A stretch of 64,000 bases of DNA. Origin: Streptomyces sp. JB150 (lineage in GTDB: Bacteria; Actinomycetota; Actinomycetes; Streptomycetales; Streptomycetaceae). Position numbers and translations under genes: made by a program. The stretch is taken from contig NZ_CP049780.1 of assembly GCF_011193355.1 (NCBI RefSeq), positions 1,285,582-1,349,581 of the forward strand. Reading direction: 5' to 3'. Below are positions 8,341 through 16,469 of the stretch, one piece after another (the first letter of the stretch is position 1; every line of letters starts with the position of its first letter). The notes under the pieces are model-generated. The model made no database searches, was not told the origin of the DNA, and saw only the letters and a list, made by a program, of their open reading frames with translations.

Positions 8341-9552
8341 TCACTGGGCGCGGTCCGGGAGGACCCCGCTGAGCAGGAACGCGACGCTCCGCTCCGTCTC
8401 CGACCAGTGCCGGGTGTCGAGTTCCACGGACTGCAGCAGGGCGCACTGGACGCGGTAGCCGTGCTCGGTCAGATCACGGCCGACGAGTTCGGCCGCGTCA
8501 CGGGTGGCGGCGTGGGTGACGATGCGCTGCGGGCGGCGGTCGGCGACCGCGGAGACCACGGCGGCTCCCCCGCCGCCGACCCGGACGACGTCCGGTTCGG
8601 GCAGGTTCTCCAGGACGTGCGGGGCGGTGCCGTGGACGACGTGCAGCTGGACGCCGAAGCGCCGGGCGGCGGTCTCGGCGCGGGCGCAGGCGGCGGGGTC
8701 CCGGTCGACGGCGATGACGGCGGCGCCGGCCCGGGCGGCCTCGACGGCGAAGGCGCCGGAGCCGGAGCCGATGTCCCACACCAGGTCGCCGAGGCGAGGG
8801 CCGAGCCGGGCGAGTTGGGCGGCGCGCAGCGGTTCGGTCTCGCCTTCGCCGAGCGGGGTGTCGTAGGCGTCGGCGGGGAGGGTCCAGCCGCGCGGTCCGG
8901 CCGCCGGGTCGCGGCCGGCGATCCAGCCGCCGCCCTCGCCGGCGCCGGCGGGTCCGCCGATGACGATGACGACGTTCGGGTCGCGCCAGGTGTGGTCGGG
9001 GGCCTTGTCGGAGGTGACGACGGTGACCTGTTCGCGCTCGGTGCCGAGTTCCTCGCAGATGACGAAGGTGCGGTGGACGCCGTCCAGGAGCAGGCCGAGT
9101 TCGGCGGGGCCGGCGCCGGGGGCGGTGAGGACCGCCACCTTGGTGTGGGCCCGGCACACGTTCACCGCGCGGCGCAGGGTGCGGGGGTGGGCGACGACCA
9201 CGTGGGCGTCGTCCCAGGGCATGCCGGCGCGGGCGAAGGCGGCGGCGACCGAGGAGACCGCGGGGACGACTTCGACCTCGAGGCCGAACTCGGGGGCGCG
9301 CAGGGTGCGGACGACGCCGAAGAAGCCGGGGTCGCCGTCGGCGAGCACGACGGCCGTGCCGCGGTGGGCGGCGATGCGGCGGGCGGCGAGGGCGACACTG
9401 CCGAGGCGGACGCGCTCGGCGGCGGGCGGTACCTCGGGCAGCGCGAGGTGGTGGGCGGCACCTGCCACCAGGGTGGCGGCGCCGAGGGCGGCGCGTGCCG
9501 CGGCGGTCAGCGGAGAGCCGTCCCAGCCGATCACCGTGACCCGGTCGGCCAT
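8341..9552 (-). CDS. cobL: Precorrin-6Y C5,15-methyltransferase (decarboxylating), CbiE-CbiT fusion
   Basis: A 403-residue enzyme of corrin-ring synthesis. The N-terminal half is a CbiE tetrapyrrole methylase (VTVIGWDGSPLT; VLADGDPGFFGVVRTL; VPAVSSVAAAFARAG). The C-terminal half is a CbiT class-I methyltransferase with a SAM site (VWDIGSGSGAFAVEAARAG) and an acidic VDRDP loop. Together they methylate C5 and C15 and decarboxylate the acetate side chain at C12. The ATG at 9552 was chosen because family members begin MADRVTVIGWDG; the longer open frame upstream is non-coding in character. It is the third cobalamin gene in this strand-consistent group with bluB-cobT and cobA, although hundreds of bases separate them, so they may be independent units. 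Confidence 0.94.
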   Translation of the reverse strand: MADRVTVIGWDGSPLTAAARAALGAATLVAGAAHHLALPEVPPAAERVRLGSVALAARRIAAHRGTAVVLADGDPGFFGVVRTLRAPEFGLEVEVVPAVSSVAAAFARAGMPWDDAHVVVAHPRTLRRAVNVCRAHTKVAVLTAPGAGPAELGLLLDGVHRTFVICEELGTEREQVTVVTSDKAPDHTWRDPNVVIVIGGPAGAGEGGGWIAGRDPAAGPRGWTLPADAYDTPLGEGETEPLRAAQLARLGPRLGDLVWDIGSGSGAFAVEAARAGAAVIAVDRDPAACARAETAARRFGVQLHVVHGTAPHVLENLPEPDVVRVGGGGAAVVSAVADRRPQRIVTHAATRDAAELVGRDLTEHGYRVQCALLQSVELDTRHWSETERSVAFLLSGVLPDRAQ

Positions 9553-9650
9553 CGTCGTCAGTCTCCCGTGGGTTTGCGCAGGTCGTCGGGCAGGCTCCGT
9601 GAGGGTACCTGGTGGGAGCGGAGGCGGGGCGGGCGGCCTCGCCGGTGGAT

Positions 9651-10289
9651 TCAGTTCCAGTCCGAGTAGGAGGTGAAACCTCCGTTGCCGGCCAGTTCGT
9701 CGGCGACGCCGGCCAGGTCCTCCGGCAGCAGGCTCCAGACGATGACGTCGGTACGGACATCGGTCCACGTCCCGCTCCCGGTGCGGGCGCGCGCTATCCA
9801 GGCGCCGCGCAGGACGCCCTCGCTGATGCAGCCGATCTTCTGGGCGACCTGCTGGGAGGCGGTGTTGTCGGCGGCCGTGCGCAGTTCCAGCCGTTCGAAC
9901 TTCTGGTCGTTGAAGAGCCACTGGGCGGTGGCGAGGGCGGCTTCACAGGCGTAGCCCTCGCCGCGGGCCCAGGGGGCGATGACGTAGGAGAGCTCGCTGG
10001 AGCGGACCCGCCAGTCGGTGTTGCGCAGGTGGACGATGCCGACGAGGCGCTGGGTGAGGAACTCGGTGACGGCGAGGACGATGCCGCGGCCCCGGGTGCG
10101 TTCGGCGGGGGCGAGTTCGGTGATCCAGGCGCGGGCGTGGGCCTCGGTGTAGGGGTGGGGTACGGAGGTCCAGGCGACGACGAGTTCGTCGTTCATCATC
10201 GCGGCGAGGGCGTCGGTGTCGGGCTCTTCGAAGGGGCGCAGGACCAACCGCTCCGTGCTGATGGAGATGTTGGGGAAGGTGCTCGTCAT
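9651..10289 (-). CDS. GNAT-family N-acetyltransferase (RimJ/RimL-like)
   Basis: A 212-residue acetyltransferase of the RimJ/RimL type: TERLVLRPFEEPDTDAL at the N-terminus, the acetyl-CoA-binding region ELSYVIAPWARGEGYACEAA with an R/G-x-G-Y variant loop, then ELRTAADNTASQQVAQKIG and the ending EGVLRGAW. Such enzymes acetylate protein N-termini, antibiotics or small amines; the substrate is not identifiable. The ATG at 10289 is preferred over upstream starts because GGAG sits 9-10 bases before it. It is 98 bp upstream of cobL on the same strand and is separated from metQ by a strong hairpin. Confidence 0.88.
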   Translation of the reverse strand: MTSTFPNISISTERLVLRPFEEPDTDALAAMMNDELVVAWTSVPHPYTEAHARAWITELAPAERTRGRGIVLAVTEFLTQRLVGIVHLRNTDWRVRSSELSYVIAPWARGEGYACEAALATAQWLFNDQKFERLELRTAADNTASQQVAQKIGCISEGVLRGAWIARARTGSGTWTDVRTDVIVWSLLPEDLAGVADELAGNGGFTSYSDWN

Positions 10290-10362
10290 GGGCGCCGCTC
10301 CGTAACCTGTTGAACCGTCAGGGCCTGCTGAACTGCCCAGCATGCAGCATGTAAGCACCGGA

Positions 10363-10407
10363 CCGCACCACGGGCCCCCTCCGGCGAGGAGGGGGTTCGT
10401 GGTGCGG
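10363..10407 (-). terminator. Long hairpin terminator after the metNIQ operon
   Basis: CCGCACCACG (10363-10372) pairs with CGTGGTGCGG (10398-10407), GG with TT as G-U wobbles, and CCCCCTCC with GGAGGGGG, around a 5-nt GGCGA loop. The result is a continuous 20-bp stem starting 10 bp after the metQ stop. There is no U-tract, as is common for Streptomyces terminators. Confidence 0.8.
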
Positions 10408-10416
10408 TGTGCCGGG

Positions 10417-11244
10417 TCAGCGGGGGGTGACGGGCAGGACGGATCCCTGGTACTTGTCCTCGATGAACCGCCGCACCTCGGGTGAGGTGAGCAGGCCGGC
10501 GAGGGTCTTCACGCGGGGGTCGTCCTCGTTGCCGCGTTTGACCGCGAGGAGGTTGGCGTAGGGGTTGTCCTTCGCCGATTCCAGGAGGATGGCGTCCTTG
10601 GCGGGGCTGAGGCCCGCGTCCTGGGCGTAGTTGTTGTTGATGACCGCGGCGGCCACGTCGTCGAGGGAGCGGGGCAGCTGGGCGGGATCCAGTTCCTTGA
10701 ACTTCAGGCGCCTGGGGTTGGCGGTGATGTCGGCGGGGGACGCGTCGGTGCCGGCGTCCTTCGCGAGCGTGATGACGCCCTCGGAGGCCAGCAGGCGCAG
10801 GGCGCGGCCCTCGTTGGTGGTGTCGTTGGGCACGGCGACGGTGGCTCCGTCGGCCAGCTCGGTCACGTCGTCGGTCGTCTTGGAGTAGACGCCCATGGGC
10901 GGCAGGTAGGCGTCCACGACCGGCACCAGGTCGGTGCCCTTGGCCTGGTTGAAGTCGTCCAGGTAGGGCTTGTTCTGGTACAGGTTGGCGTCCAGCGAGC
11001 CCTCCTGGAGGGCGGTGTTCGGCAGGACGTAGTCCGTGAACTCGCGGATCTCCAGCTTCAGGCCGGCGTCCTCGGCGAGGTTGTCCTTGATGTAGGTGAG
11101 GACTTCGCCGGCCGGGACGGCGGTGGCGCCGACGACGAGGGTGTCGTCGGCGCCGCCACCGGTCCCGGAGGAGCCGGAGCCGCAGGCGGTGAGGCCCAGG
11201 GCGAGTGCCGCTGCCGCGACCGTGACGAGAGGGGTCTTGCGCAC
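10417..11244 (-). CDS. metQ: MetQ-type methionine-binding lipoprotein (copy 1)
   Basis: A 275-residue substrate-binding protein of the NlpA/MetQ family. The N-terminus is a lipoprotein signal: positive MRKTPL, an Ala/Leu core and the lipobox LTAC, with Cys near residue 21 as the anchor. Family features include VVGATAVPAGEVL near the start, the EFTDYVLPNTALQEGSLDAN stretch, FNQAKGTDLVPV and VAVPNDTTNEGRALRLL. It captures methionine outside the membrane for MetNI. It starts with GTG after a GAGGAG site. It follows a close paralogue by 21 bp, so one operon encodes two binding proteins. Differing ligand preference is possible but not visible. Confidence 0.93.
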   Translation of the reverse strand: MRKTPLVTVAAAALALGLTACGSGSSGTGGGADDTLVVGATAVPAGEVLTYIKDNLAEDAGLKLEIREFTDYVLPNTALQEGSLDANLYQNKPYLDDFNQAKGTDLVPVVDAYLPPMGVYSKTTDDVTELADGATVAVPNDTTNEGRALRLLASEGVITLAKDAGTDASPADITANPRRLKFKELDPAQLPRSLDDVAAAVINNNYAQDAGLSPAKDAILLESAKDNPYANLLAVKRGNEDDPRVKTLAGLLTSPEVRRFIEDKYQGSVLPVTPR

Positions 11245-11265
11245 GGGGAGACTCCTCTCGGCGGG

Positions 11266-12096
11266 TCAGAAGGAGGCGATGACCGAGCCGGCGTACTTGT
11301 CCTCGATGAACTTCTCGACCTCGGGGGAGGTGAGCAGCTCGGCGAGCTTCTTGACGCGCGGGTCGTCCTCGTTGCCCTCCTTCACGGCGAGGAAGTTGCC
11401 GTACGGGTTGTCCTTGGGGGACTCCAGCACGAGGGCGTCCTTCGCGGGCTGGAGGTCGGCCTCGATGGCGTAGTTGCCGTTGACGACGGCGGCGTCCACG
11501 TCGTCCAGGGAGCGCGGGGTCTGGGCCGCCTCCAGCTCCTTGAACTTGAGCTTCTTGGGGTTCTTGGTGATGTCCGCGGGGGTCGCCTCGTTGCCCACGC
11601 CGTCCTTGAGGGTGATCAGGCCGTTGTCGGCGAGCAGCTTCAGGGCGCGCGCCTCGTTCACGGTGTCGTTGGGGACGGCGATGGTGGCACCGCTCTTGAG
11701 GTCGTCGGCGCTCTTGACCTTGTGGGAGTACAGGCCCAGCGGCTCCAGGTGGACCGTGACGACGGGCACGATGTGGGTGCCCTTCTTCTTGTTGAAGTCG
11801 TCGAGGTACGGCTGGTTCTGGAAGTAGTTGGCGTCGACGGAGCCGTCCTCCGTGGCCGTGTTCGGCGTCACATAGTCGGTGAACTCGCGGACCTCCAGCT
11901 CCAGGCCCGCGTCCTTGGCGAGGTTGTCCCGGACGTAGTTCAGGATCTCGGCGTGCGGGACGGGGCTGGCGGCGACGACCAGGGGGCCGTCGGTGTCGGA
12001 GCCGGAGCCGGAGTCGGAGGAGCCGCAGGCGGTGAGCCCGAAGGTGAGGGCTCCGGCGGCGAGGACGGCGGTGGTGATCTTGGCGGTGTTACGCAC
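11266..12096 (-). CDS. metQ: MetQ-type methionine-binding lipoprotein (copy 2)
   Basis: A 276-residue NlpA/MetQ-family lipoprotein closely related to the gene that follows it. Lipobox LTAC with Cys near residue 25, then a Ser/Gly/Asp-rich linker. Shared family stretches are VVAASPVPHAEIL, EFTDYVTPNTATEDGSVDAN and IAVPNDTVNEARALKLLADN. It serves the MetN-MetI importer encoded just upstream, with a 96-bp gap after metI. GTG start. The two copies differ throughout, so the duplication is not recent. Confidence 0.93.
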   Translation of the reverse strand: MRNTAKITTAVLAAGALTFGLTACGSSDSGSGSDTDGPLVVAASPVPHAEILNYVRDNLAKDAGLELEVREFTDYVTPNTATEDGSVDANYFQNQPYLDDFNKKKGTHIVPVVTVHLEPLGLYSHKVKSADDLKSGATIAVPNDTVNEARALKLLADNGLITLKDGVGNEATPADITKNPKKLKFKELEAAQTPRSLDDVDAAVVNGNYAIEADLQPAKDALVLESPKDNPYGNFLAVKEGNEDDPRVKKLAELLTSPEVEKFIEDKYAGSVIASF

Positions 12097-12192
12097 GAAA
12101 AGTGCCTCTCCTTATGGGTGGTGCGACCCCGTCGTGGGTGGACGGGGAGTCTGTGTGTGCGGGGCCGGGCGGCCGCGCGGTCCGGCGCGGGG

Positions 12193-12930
12193 TCAGGCGA
12201 CCTTGCCGATGTCGGCCGCCGCCGGCTCCTTCGCCCGCAGCAGGCGGAGCTTGGGGGCGGGGCCGGAGCGGCCGCCGCGGCGGTGCAGGGAGCGGGCCGC
12301 GTAGTCGCCGGCGAACTGGATCAGGGAGATGACCACGGCGAGGATCGCCACGGTGATCCACATCAGTCCGGTCTCGAAGCGCTGGTAGCCGTAGCGGACC
12401 GCGAGGTCGCCGAGGCCGCCGCCGCCGACGGTGCCGGCCATGGCCGAGTAGCCGATGAGGGCGATGACCGTGGTGGTGGTGGACGCGATCAGGGAGGGCA
12501 GGGCCTCGGGGATGAGGACCTTGCGGACGATGGTCCAGGTGTTGCCGCCCATCGACTGCACGGCCTCGACCAGCCCGTGGTCCACCTCGCGGACGGCGGT
12601 CTCGACGAGCCGGGCGAAGAACGGGATGCCGCCGATGGCGAGCGGCACGATCGCGGCCTCGCTGCCGATGGTGGTGCCGGTGACCCAGCGGGTGAAGTTC
12701 ATCAGGGCGACCATGAGGATGATGAACGGCATCGAGCGGCCGACGTTCACAATCTGCCCGATGACCTTGTTCACCACGGTGTTCTGCAGCAGTCCGCCCT
12801 TGTCGGTGAGGACCAGCAGGACACCGATCGGCAGGCCGAGGACGACCGCGATCAGGGTGGACCAGCCGACCATGATCAGCGTCTCGGTACAGGCCTGCTC
12901 CAGCAGGGGCTGCATCTCGGACCAGGTCAC
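12193..12930 (-). CDS. metI: Methionine ABC transporter permease MetI
   Basis: A 245-residue inner-membrane permease with about five hydrophobic segments. Family stretches include ETLIMVGWSTLIAVVLGLPI, NVGRSMPFIILMVALMNFTR, and the EAA loop SMGGNTWTIVRKVLIPEALP that contacts the MetN ATPase; GYSAMAGTVGGGGLGDLA follows. The GTG start at 12930 overlaps the metN stop as GTGA, implying translational coupling. It has a charged C-terminal extension of about 30 residues rich in Arg and Lys, longer than in E. coli MetI. Confidence 0.95.
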   Translation of the reverse strand: MTWSEMQPLLEQACTETLIMVGWSTLIAVVLGLPIGVLLVLTDKGGLLQNTVVNKVIGQIVNVGRSMPFIILMVALMNFTRWVTGTTIGSEAAIVPLAIGGIPFFARLVETAVREVDHGLVEAVQSMGGNTWTIVRKVLIPEALPSLIASTTTTVIALIGYSAMAGTVGGGGLGDLAVRYGYQRFETGLMWITVAILAVVISLIQFAGDYAARSLHRRGGRSGPAPKLRLLRAKEPAAADIGKVA

Positions 12931-14000
12931 TTGGCACCTTCCTTCACCAGCGTGGGCGCGTTGTCGTCGTCCGTGAGACCGACGACGTCGATCTGGAGGC
13001 CCTGCTCGCGCAGGAAGCCGATCGGCACGACGTTGTCCTCGTAGCGGCCGGGCAGTTCGATGCGCATCCGGCCGACCTGGAGACCGCCGACGGTGTCGAT
13101 GGCGGCGCCGAGGATCGAGATGTCGATGTTGTAGGTGCGGGCCAGCTGGGAGACGACCGGCTGGGTGGCGGCCTCGCCGTGGAAGGTGACGTCGAGGACG
13201 GTGCGGTCGTCGGCGGAGGCCTCCCCGCCGACGGGGAAGAGCGCGGCGGCGAGCTGGGAGCCGGGAGTGGCGAGCAGTTCGCTGACCGTGCCGGACTCGA
13301 CGAGGCGTCCCCTCTCCATCAGCGCGGCCGAGTCGCAGATCGACTTCACGACGTCCATCTCGTGGGTGATGAGCAGGACGGTCAGGCCGAGCTGCCGGTT
13401 GAGGTCGCGCAGCAGCGTCAGGATCGAGCGGGTGGTCTCCGGGTCGAGGGCGCTCGTGGCCTCGTCGGAGAGCAGCACCTTGGGGTCGCCGGCCAGGGCG
13501 CGGGCGATGCCGACGCGCTGCTTCTGGCCGCCGGAGAGCTGGGCGGGGTAGGCCTTGGCCTTGTCGGCGAGGCCGACGAGGTCGAGGAGTTCCAGCGCCT
13601 TGCGGGAGCGTTCCTTCCCCGACTTCCCGAGGATCTCCAGGGGCAGTTCGACGTTGTCCTGCACGGTCCGGGTGGACAGCAGGTTGAAGTGCTGGAAGAC
13701 CATGCCGATCCGGCTGCGGGCCTGCCGCAGTTCCCGTCCGGCGCGCGGGCCGCGGCCGGCGAGGGCGGTGAGGTCCTGCCCGTCGACGATCACGGTGCCG
13801 GAGGTGGGGCGCTCCAGGAGGTTGACGCAGCGGATGAGCGAGGACTTGCCGGCGCCGGACTGGCCGATGACGCCGTACACCTCGCCTTCGCGGACGTGCA
13901 GGTCGACACCGTCGAGGGCGGTGACCTCGCGGCCTCGTGAGCCGTCGGCCCGGTAGATCTTCGTCAGACCCGATGTGGTGATCACTGGGGTTTCCGTCAC
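12927..14000 (-). CDS. metN: Methionine ABC transporter ATP-binding protein MetN
   Basis: A 357-residue ABC ATPase energising MetI. Walker A GQSGAGKSS, Q-loop MVFQHFNLL, signature LSGGQKQRVGIARAL, Walker B KVLLSDEATSALDP and switch His in LLITHEMDVV. After the ATPase is a C-terminal ACT-like NIL domain (TYNIDISILGAAIDTVGGLQ), which in MetN senses intracellular methionine and causes trans-inhibition. Start: GTG at 14000 (VTETPVITTSGL) or GTG at 13985 (VITTSGLTKIYR). Neither has a strong ribosome site. A longer frame to 14042 exists but is Pro/His-rich and unlike the family. Confidence 0.94.
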   Translation of the reverse strand: MTETPVITTSGLTKIYRADGSRGREVTALDGVDLHVREGEVYGVIGQSGAGKSSLIRCVNLLERPTSGTVIVDGQDLTALAGRGPRAGRELRQARSRIGMVFQHFNLLSTRTVQDNVELPLEILGKSGKERSRKALELLDLVGLADKAKAYPAQLSGGQKQRVGIARALAGDPKVLLSDEATSALDPETTRSILTLLRDLNRQLGLTVLLITHEMDVVKSICDSAALMERGRLVESGTVSELLATPGSQLAAALFPVGGEASADDRTVLDVTFHGEAATQPVVSQLARTYNIDISILGAAIDTVGGLQVGRMRIELPGRYEDNVVPIGFLREQGLQIDVVGLTDDDNAPTLVKEGAK

Positions 14001-14191
14001 TGTCGAGTGCGCGGGCGTGGGTGTGCCCGGGCACGGGTGCATGCGGTCGGGAACGCGGCACGGTTCTCGCGGTGGTGGGAACCGGGGGAGAACATGTGCG
14101 CGGGGCGGCTCGGTGCCATAGGTCGGGGGCTACGGCGGATCCGAGCGGGCACTCGCTTCGGGGCGCGAGGCGCGGATGGTGCAGGGGCCCT

Positions 14192-14242
14192 CTAGAAGGC
14201 GCACATTCGACGCGGACACAGACAACGAGCACCGGGCGTCAT
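14192..14242 (-). CDS. Candidate Cys-rich leader peptide upstream of metNIQ
   Basis: A 16-codon ORF encoding MTPGARCLCPRRMCAF, ending in TAG. Three of 16 residues are Cys, and a GAGG sits about 6 nt before its ATG. An in-frame ATG at 14284 would extend it to 30 residues. It lies between a probable promoter and metN, on the same strand. Short Cys-rich leader ORFs controlling sulfur genes by ribosome stalling are known in actinobacteria. Here the role is inference, and too few codons exist for a statistical coding call. Confidence 0.35.
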   Translation of the reverse strand: MTPGARCLCPRRMCAF

Positions 14243-14326
14243 GGTCGCCTCGGTCGCAAGGGTGCGGCAGCTCGTCGTGGTCATGCGGTCAGTAAAGCAG
14301 ACTCGCGCGGCTGACCGGTCATCGCC

Positions 14327-14341
14327 GTCCGCATAGTGGAC
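14327..14341 (-). promoter_or_regulatory. Palindrome upstream of metNIQ, candidate operator
   Basis: GTCCGCATAGTGGAC: arms GTCC/GGAC with a matching C...G pair inside. It lies just upstream of a possible -10 for the minus strand. The form resembles IclR-type operators such as those of NdgR, a regulator of amino-acid and sulfur metabolism, but no specific regulator can be assigned from one site. Confidence 0.4.
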
Positions 14342-14559
14342 AGTGCTGGGACGGCGGCCGGCGTACGTCCCTCCCGCCCGCCGGTTGCCGCTCCCCCGCC
14401 CGTGACCAGCGCGGACGGGACCGGCGGGCCCGCGGGGCGGGGTCAGGGCCGAGCGCGCCGACGGGGCGGGTGTGGCCAAGGCCACGCCCCGGTCCGCCGC
14501 TTCCGCGCCGGGCCGGGGGCGGGAGCGGGGTGTCCGATGCGTCGTAATAAGGTCGCTGC

Positions 14560-14919
14560 ATGCTTGATGCCCTGACGCTGGTGACCGGGGTCGCCGCCCT
14601 GCTGCTCGCCGCGTGGTGCGGCTGGGCCGCCTACCGTGACCAGCCGACGAAGGACTGGCACTTCATCGGGATGGCCGTGGTGACGCTGCTGACCCTGGTC
14701 CAGCTGGTGGTCGGCGTCGTGCGGCTGGCGCGGGGCGAGCAGCCGGAGCAGGGGACGACGATCTTCGTGGCGTATCTGCTGGGCGCGTTCGCGTGCGTGC
14801 CGGCCGCCGGGTTCATGTCGCTGGCCGAGCGCTCCAAGTGGGGTTCGGTGACCGTGGCCGCCGGCGGTGTCGTGCTCGCCGTGCTCGAGGTGCGGCTCTA
14901 TGACATCTGGGGAGGCTGA
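14560..14919 (+). CDS. Small integral membrane protein, conserved in Streptomyces
   Basis: A 119-residue protein with four hydrophobic segments (about 5-21, 34-53, 68-88, 94-110) linked by short charged loops such as YRDQPTKDWH and ARGEQPEQG. I recognise no enzymatic motif. AAGG lies about 11 nt upstream of the ATG. The next gene begins one base after its stop, so the two are probably co-translated and may form a complex. The function is unknown. Confidence 0.75.
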   Translation: MLDALTLVTGVAALLLAAWCGWAAYRDQPTKDWHFIGMAVVTLLTLVQLVVGVVRLARGEQPEQGTTIFVAYLLGAFACVPAAGFMSLAERSKWGSVTVAAGGVVLAVLEVRLYDIWGG

Positions 14920-14920
14920 G

Positions 14921-15337
14921 GTGAGCGCGGCCGAGGAGAAGCGGCGGCTGGCGAGCGGGCCCGGGACGCTGCTCGTCTGGCTGTACGGCGTGATGGTCGT
15001 CGGCGCGGTGTCGCGCTCCGCGTACCAGATCGCCACCGAGTTCGACCGGGCGCCGCTCGCCTACACGCTGTCGGCGGTGGCGGGGGTGGTGTACGGCTTC
15101 ATCACCTACACCCTGGTGCGCGGCGGGGAGCGGGCCCGCAGGGCGGCGCTGGTGTGCTGCGCCGCCGAGCTGGTGGGTGTGGTGACCGTCGGCCTGTGGA
15201 CGCTGGTGGAGCCGTCCGCGTTCCCGGACGCGACCGTGTGGTCGGACTTCGGGATGGGTTACCTGTTCATCCCCGTGCTCCTGCCGGTCTCCGCGCTGGT
15301 GTGGCTGCGCAAGGCGCGCGGCCCGCGGCCTGCTTGA
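14921..15337 (+). CDS. Small integral membrane protein, partner of the preceding gene
   Basis: A 138-residue membrane protein with four predicted helices: PGTLLVWLYGVMVVGAVS, LAYTLSAVAGVVYGFITYTL, AALVCCAAELVGVVTVGLWT and MGYLFIPVLLPVSALVWL. The GTG start at 14921 was chosen because GGGGAGG lies 6 nt before it and the preceding stop ends at 14919. A longer ATG-initiated frame from 14867 would overlap the previous gene heavily. No catalytic motif; function unknown. Confidence 0.78.
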   Translation: MSAAEEKRRLASGPGTLLVWLYGVMVVGAVSRSAYQIATEFDRAPLAYTLSAVAGVVYGFITYTLVRGGERARRAALVCCAAELVGVVTVGLWTLVEPSAFPDATVWSDFGMGYLFIPVLLPVSALVWLRKARGPRPA

Positions 15338-15349
15338 CGATCCGCCGGC

Positions 15350-15847
15350 TCAGGCGGTCTGGACGTACGCCTCGGCCTGCTTCTCCAGGACGACCATCGG
15401 GATGCCGTCCGCGCCCTCGGCGGTGCCCACCTTCTCGTAGCCGACGCGGCGGTACAGGCGCAGGCTGCTCTCGCTGCGGTGGCCGGTGCTGAGGCGGAAC
15501 TTGCGGGCGCCGCGCTGTTCCACGAGGGCGGACTCGGCCGCGCGCAGCAGGCGGGCGCCGATGCCGTGGCCCTGGAGGCGGGGGTGGACGCAGAGCTTGC
15601 CGATCGCGGCGGCGCCGTCCTCGGTGACCGTGCCGTGCACCGAGCCGACCACCTCGTCGCCGAGCCGGGCCACGACGACGCAGTCGTCGGCGACCTCCCG
15701 GCGGACGGAGTCGAGGGACTGGACGAGCGGGTCGATGCGGTAGTTGCCGTACAGCGCGGCCTCGCTCTGGAAGCACAGGTACTGCAGCTTGAAGATCTGC
15801 TCGGCGTCCTGTTCGGTCGCCTCGGAGATGATCACGCTCATGCCCAT
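15350..15847 (-). CDS. GNAT-family N-acetyltransferase
   Basis: A 165-residue acetyltransferase. The acetyl-CoA-binding motif A is KLCVHPRLQGHGIGARLL, with the R/Q-x-x-G-x-G/A loop QGHGIG, followed by the motif B region KFRLSTGHRSESSLRLYRRV and GYEKVG. The substrate is unknown. The first of two ATGs (MGMSVIIS) is chosen because GGGAGG lies 9 nt upstream of it and 15 nt from the second. It lies 44 bp downstream of the sigma-factor gene on the same strand and may be co-transcribed. It converges on the membrane protein gene with a 12-bp gap. Confidence 0.87.
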   Translation of the reverse strand: MGMSVIISEATEQDAEQIFKLQYLCFQSEAALYGNYRIDPLVQSLDSVRREVADDCVVVARLGDEVVGSVHGTVTEDGAAAIGKLCVHPRLQGHGIGARLLRAAESALVEQRGARKFRLSTGHRSESSLRLYRRVGYEKVGTAEGADGIPMVVLEKQAEAYVQTA

Positions 15848-15891
15848 GTGTGCACGCCTCCCGCTCACCTGTCGCCTGTCGTCCCTCACTC

Positions 15892-16395
15892 CTATCCCCG
15901 TGCTCTGCGGGCCGCAACCTCCGGTGTGAGCATTCGACGCAGACATCCCAGACATCTGGAACGTTCCGGTCCGAGACTGCCCTGTGAGATACCCAACTCC
16001 CCCGCGATCTCGCGGTATGTCAGGTCCTCCGGAGCCATCAAAGCCTCCAGCAGGGACGGGCAGCGGCCGGGCAGCCGGCGGACCGCGTCGCGCAGGGCGC
16101 GGCGGTGGGCCGAGGCGAGGGCGAGCTGCTCCGGGATGCGGTCGCGCTCGTCGGCCGGTTCCGTCTCGTACGGCCGTTCCCGCCGGGTCGTACGGCGGCA
16201 GCGGCGCGCCTCGGAGCGGACGGCGCGGCGCAGCCAGCGCTCGGGGTCGTGCGGCGGGCCGTCGCTGTCGAGGCGTTCCAGGAGGCGGAGCCAGACCGCC
16301 TGTTCCAGGTCGCCGGGTTCGGTGCCGGCGTGTGCCTCGGCGAGGGCCTCGGCGGTGAGCAGTGGGCGCAGGGTGGTGAGCAGGTCGTGCGTCAT
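15892..16395 (-). CDS. Small sigma-70-like (ECF-type) sigma factor
   Basis: A 167-residue protein with the two-domain form of extracytoplasmic-function sigma factors: a region-2-like segment (DLEQAVWLRLLERLD; ERWLRRAVRSEARRCRR) and a region-4 helix-turn-helix (LTYREIAGELGISQGSLGP followed by RSRCLGCLRRML). It is unusually Arg-rich, and region 2 is shorter than in classical members. No anti-sigma gene is next to it. Start: ATG at 16395 or GTG at 16404; neither has a good ribosome site. It sits between glpQ and a GNAT gene, all read the same way. Confidence 0.75.
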   Translation of the reverse strand: MTHDLLTTLRPLLTAEALAEAHAGTEPGDLEQAVWLRLLERLDSDGPPHDPERWLRRAVRSEARRCRRTTRRERPYETEPADERDRIPEQLALASAHRRALRDAVRRLPGRCPSLLEALMAPEDLTYREIAGELGISQGSLGPERSRCLGCLRRMLTPEVAARRARG

Positions 16396-16469
16396 ATGCG
16401 GCACGACGCGCCGCCCGGGCCGGAAGTTGCCCGGGCGGCGGGGAGTCAGCCCGAACGAGGTCGGATGGT

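Larger units (their letters stand above)
14001..14559. other. Leader/promoter region of metNIQ
   Basis: A 559-bp gap between metN (minus) and the small membrane protein gene (plus). It contains a 15-bp palindrome (14327-14341), a possible -10 TTTACT on the minus strand, an inverted repeat GGTCAG/CTGACC (14287-14292 and 14311-14316) and a short Cys-rich ORF (14192-14242). About 190 nt of transcribed leader then precede metN. No SAM riboswitch core was recognised. Confidence 0.5.
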
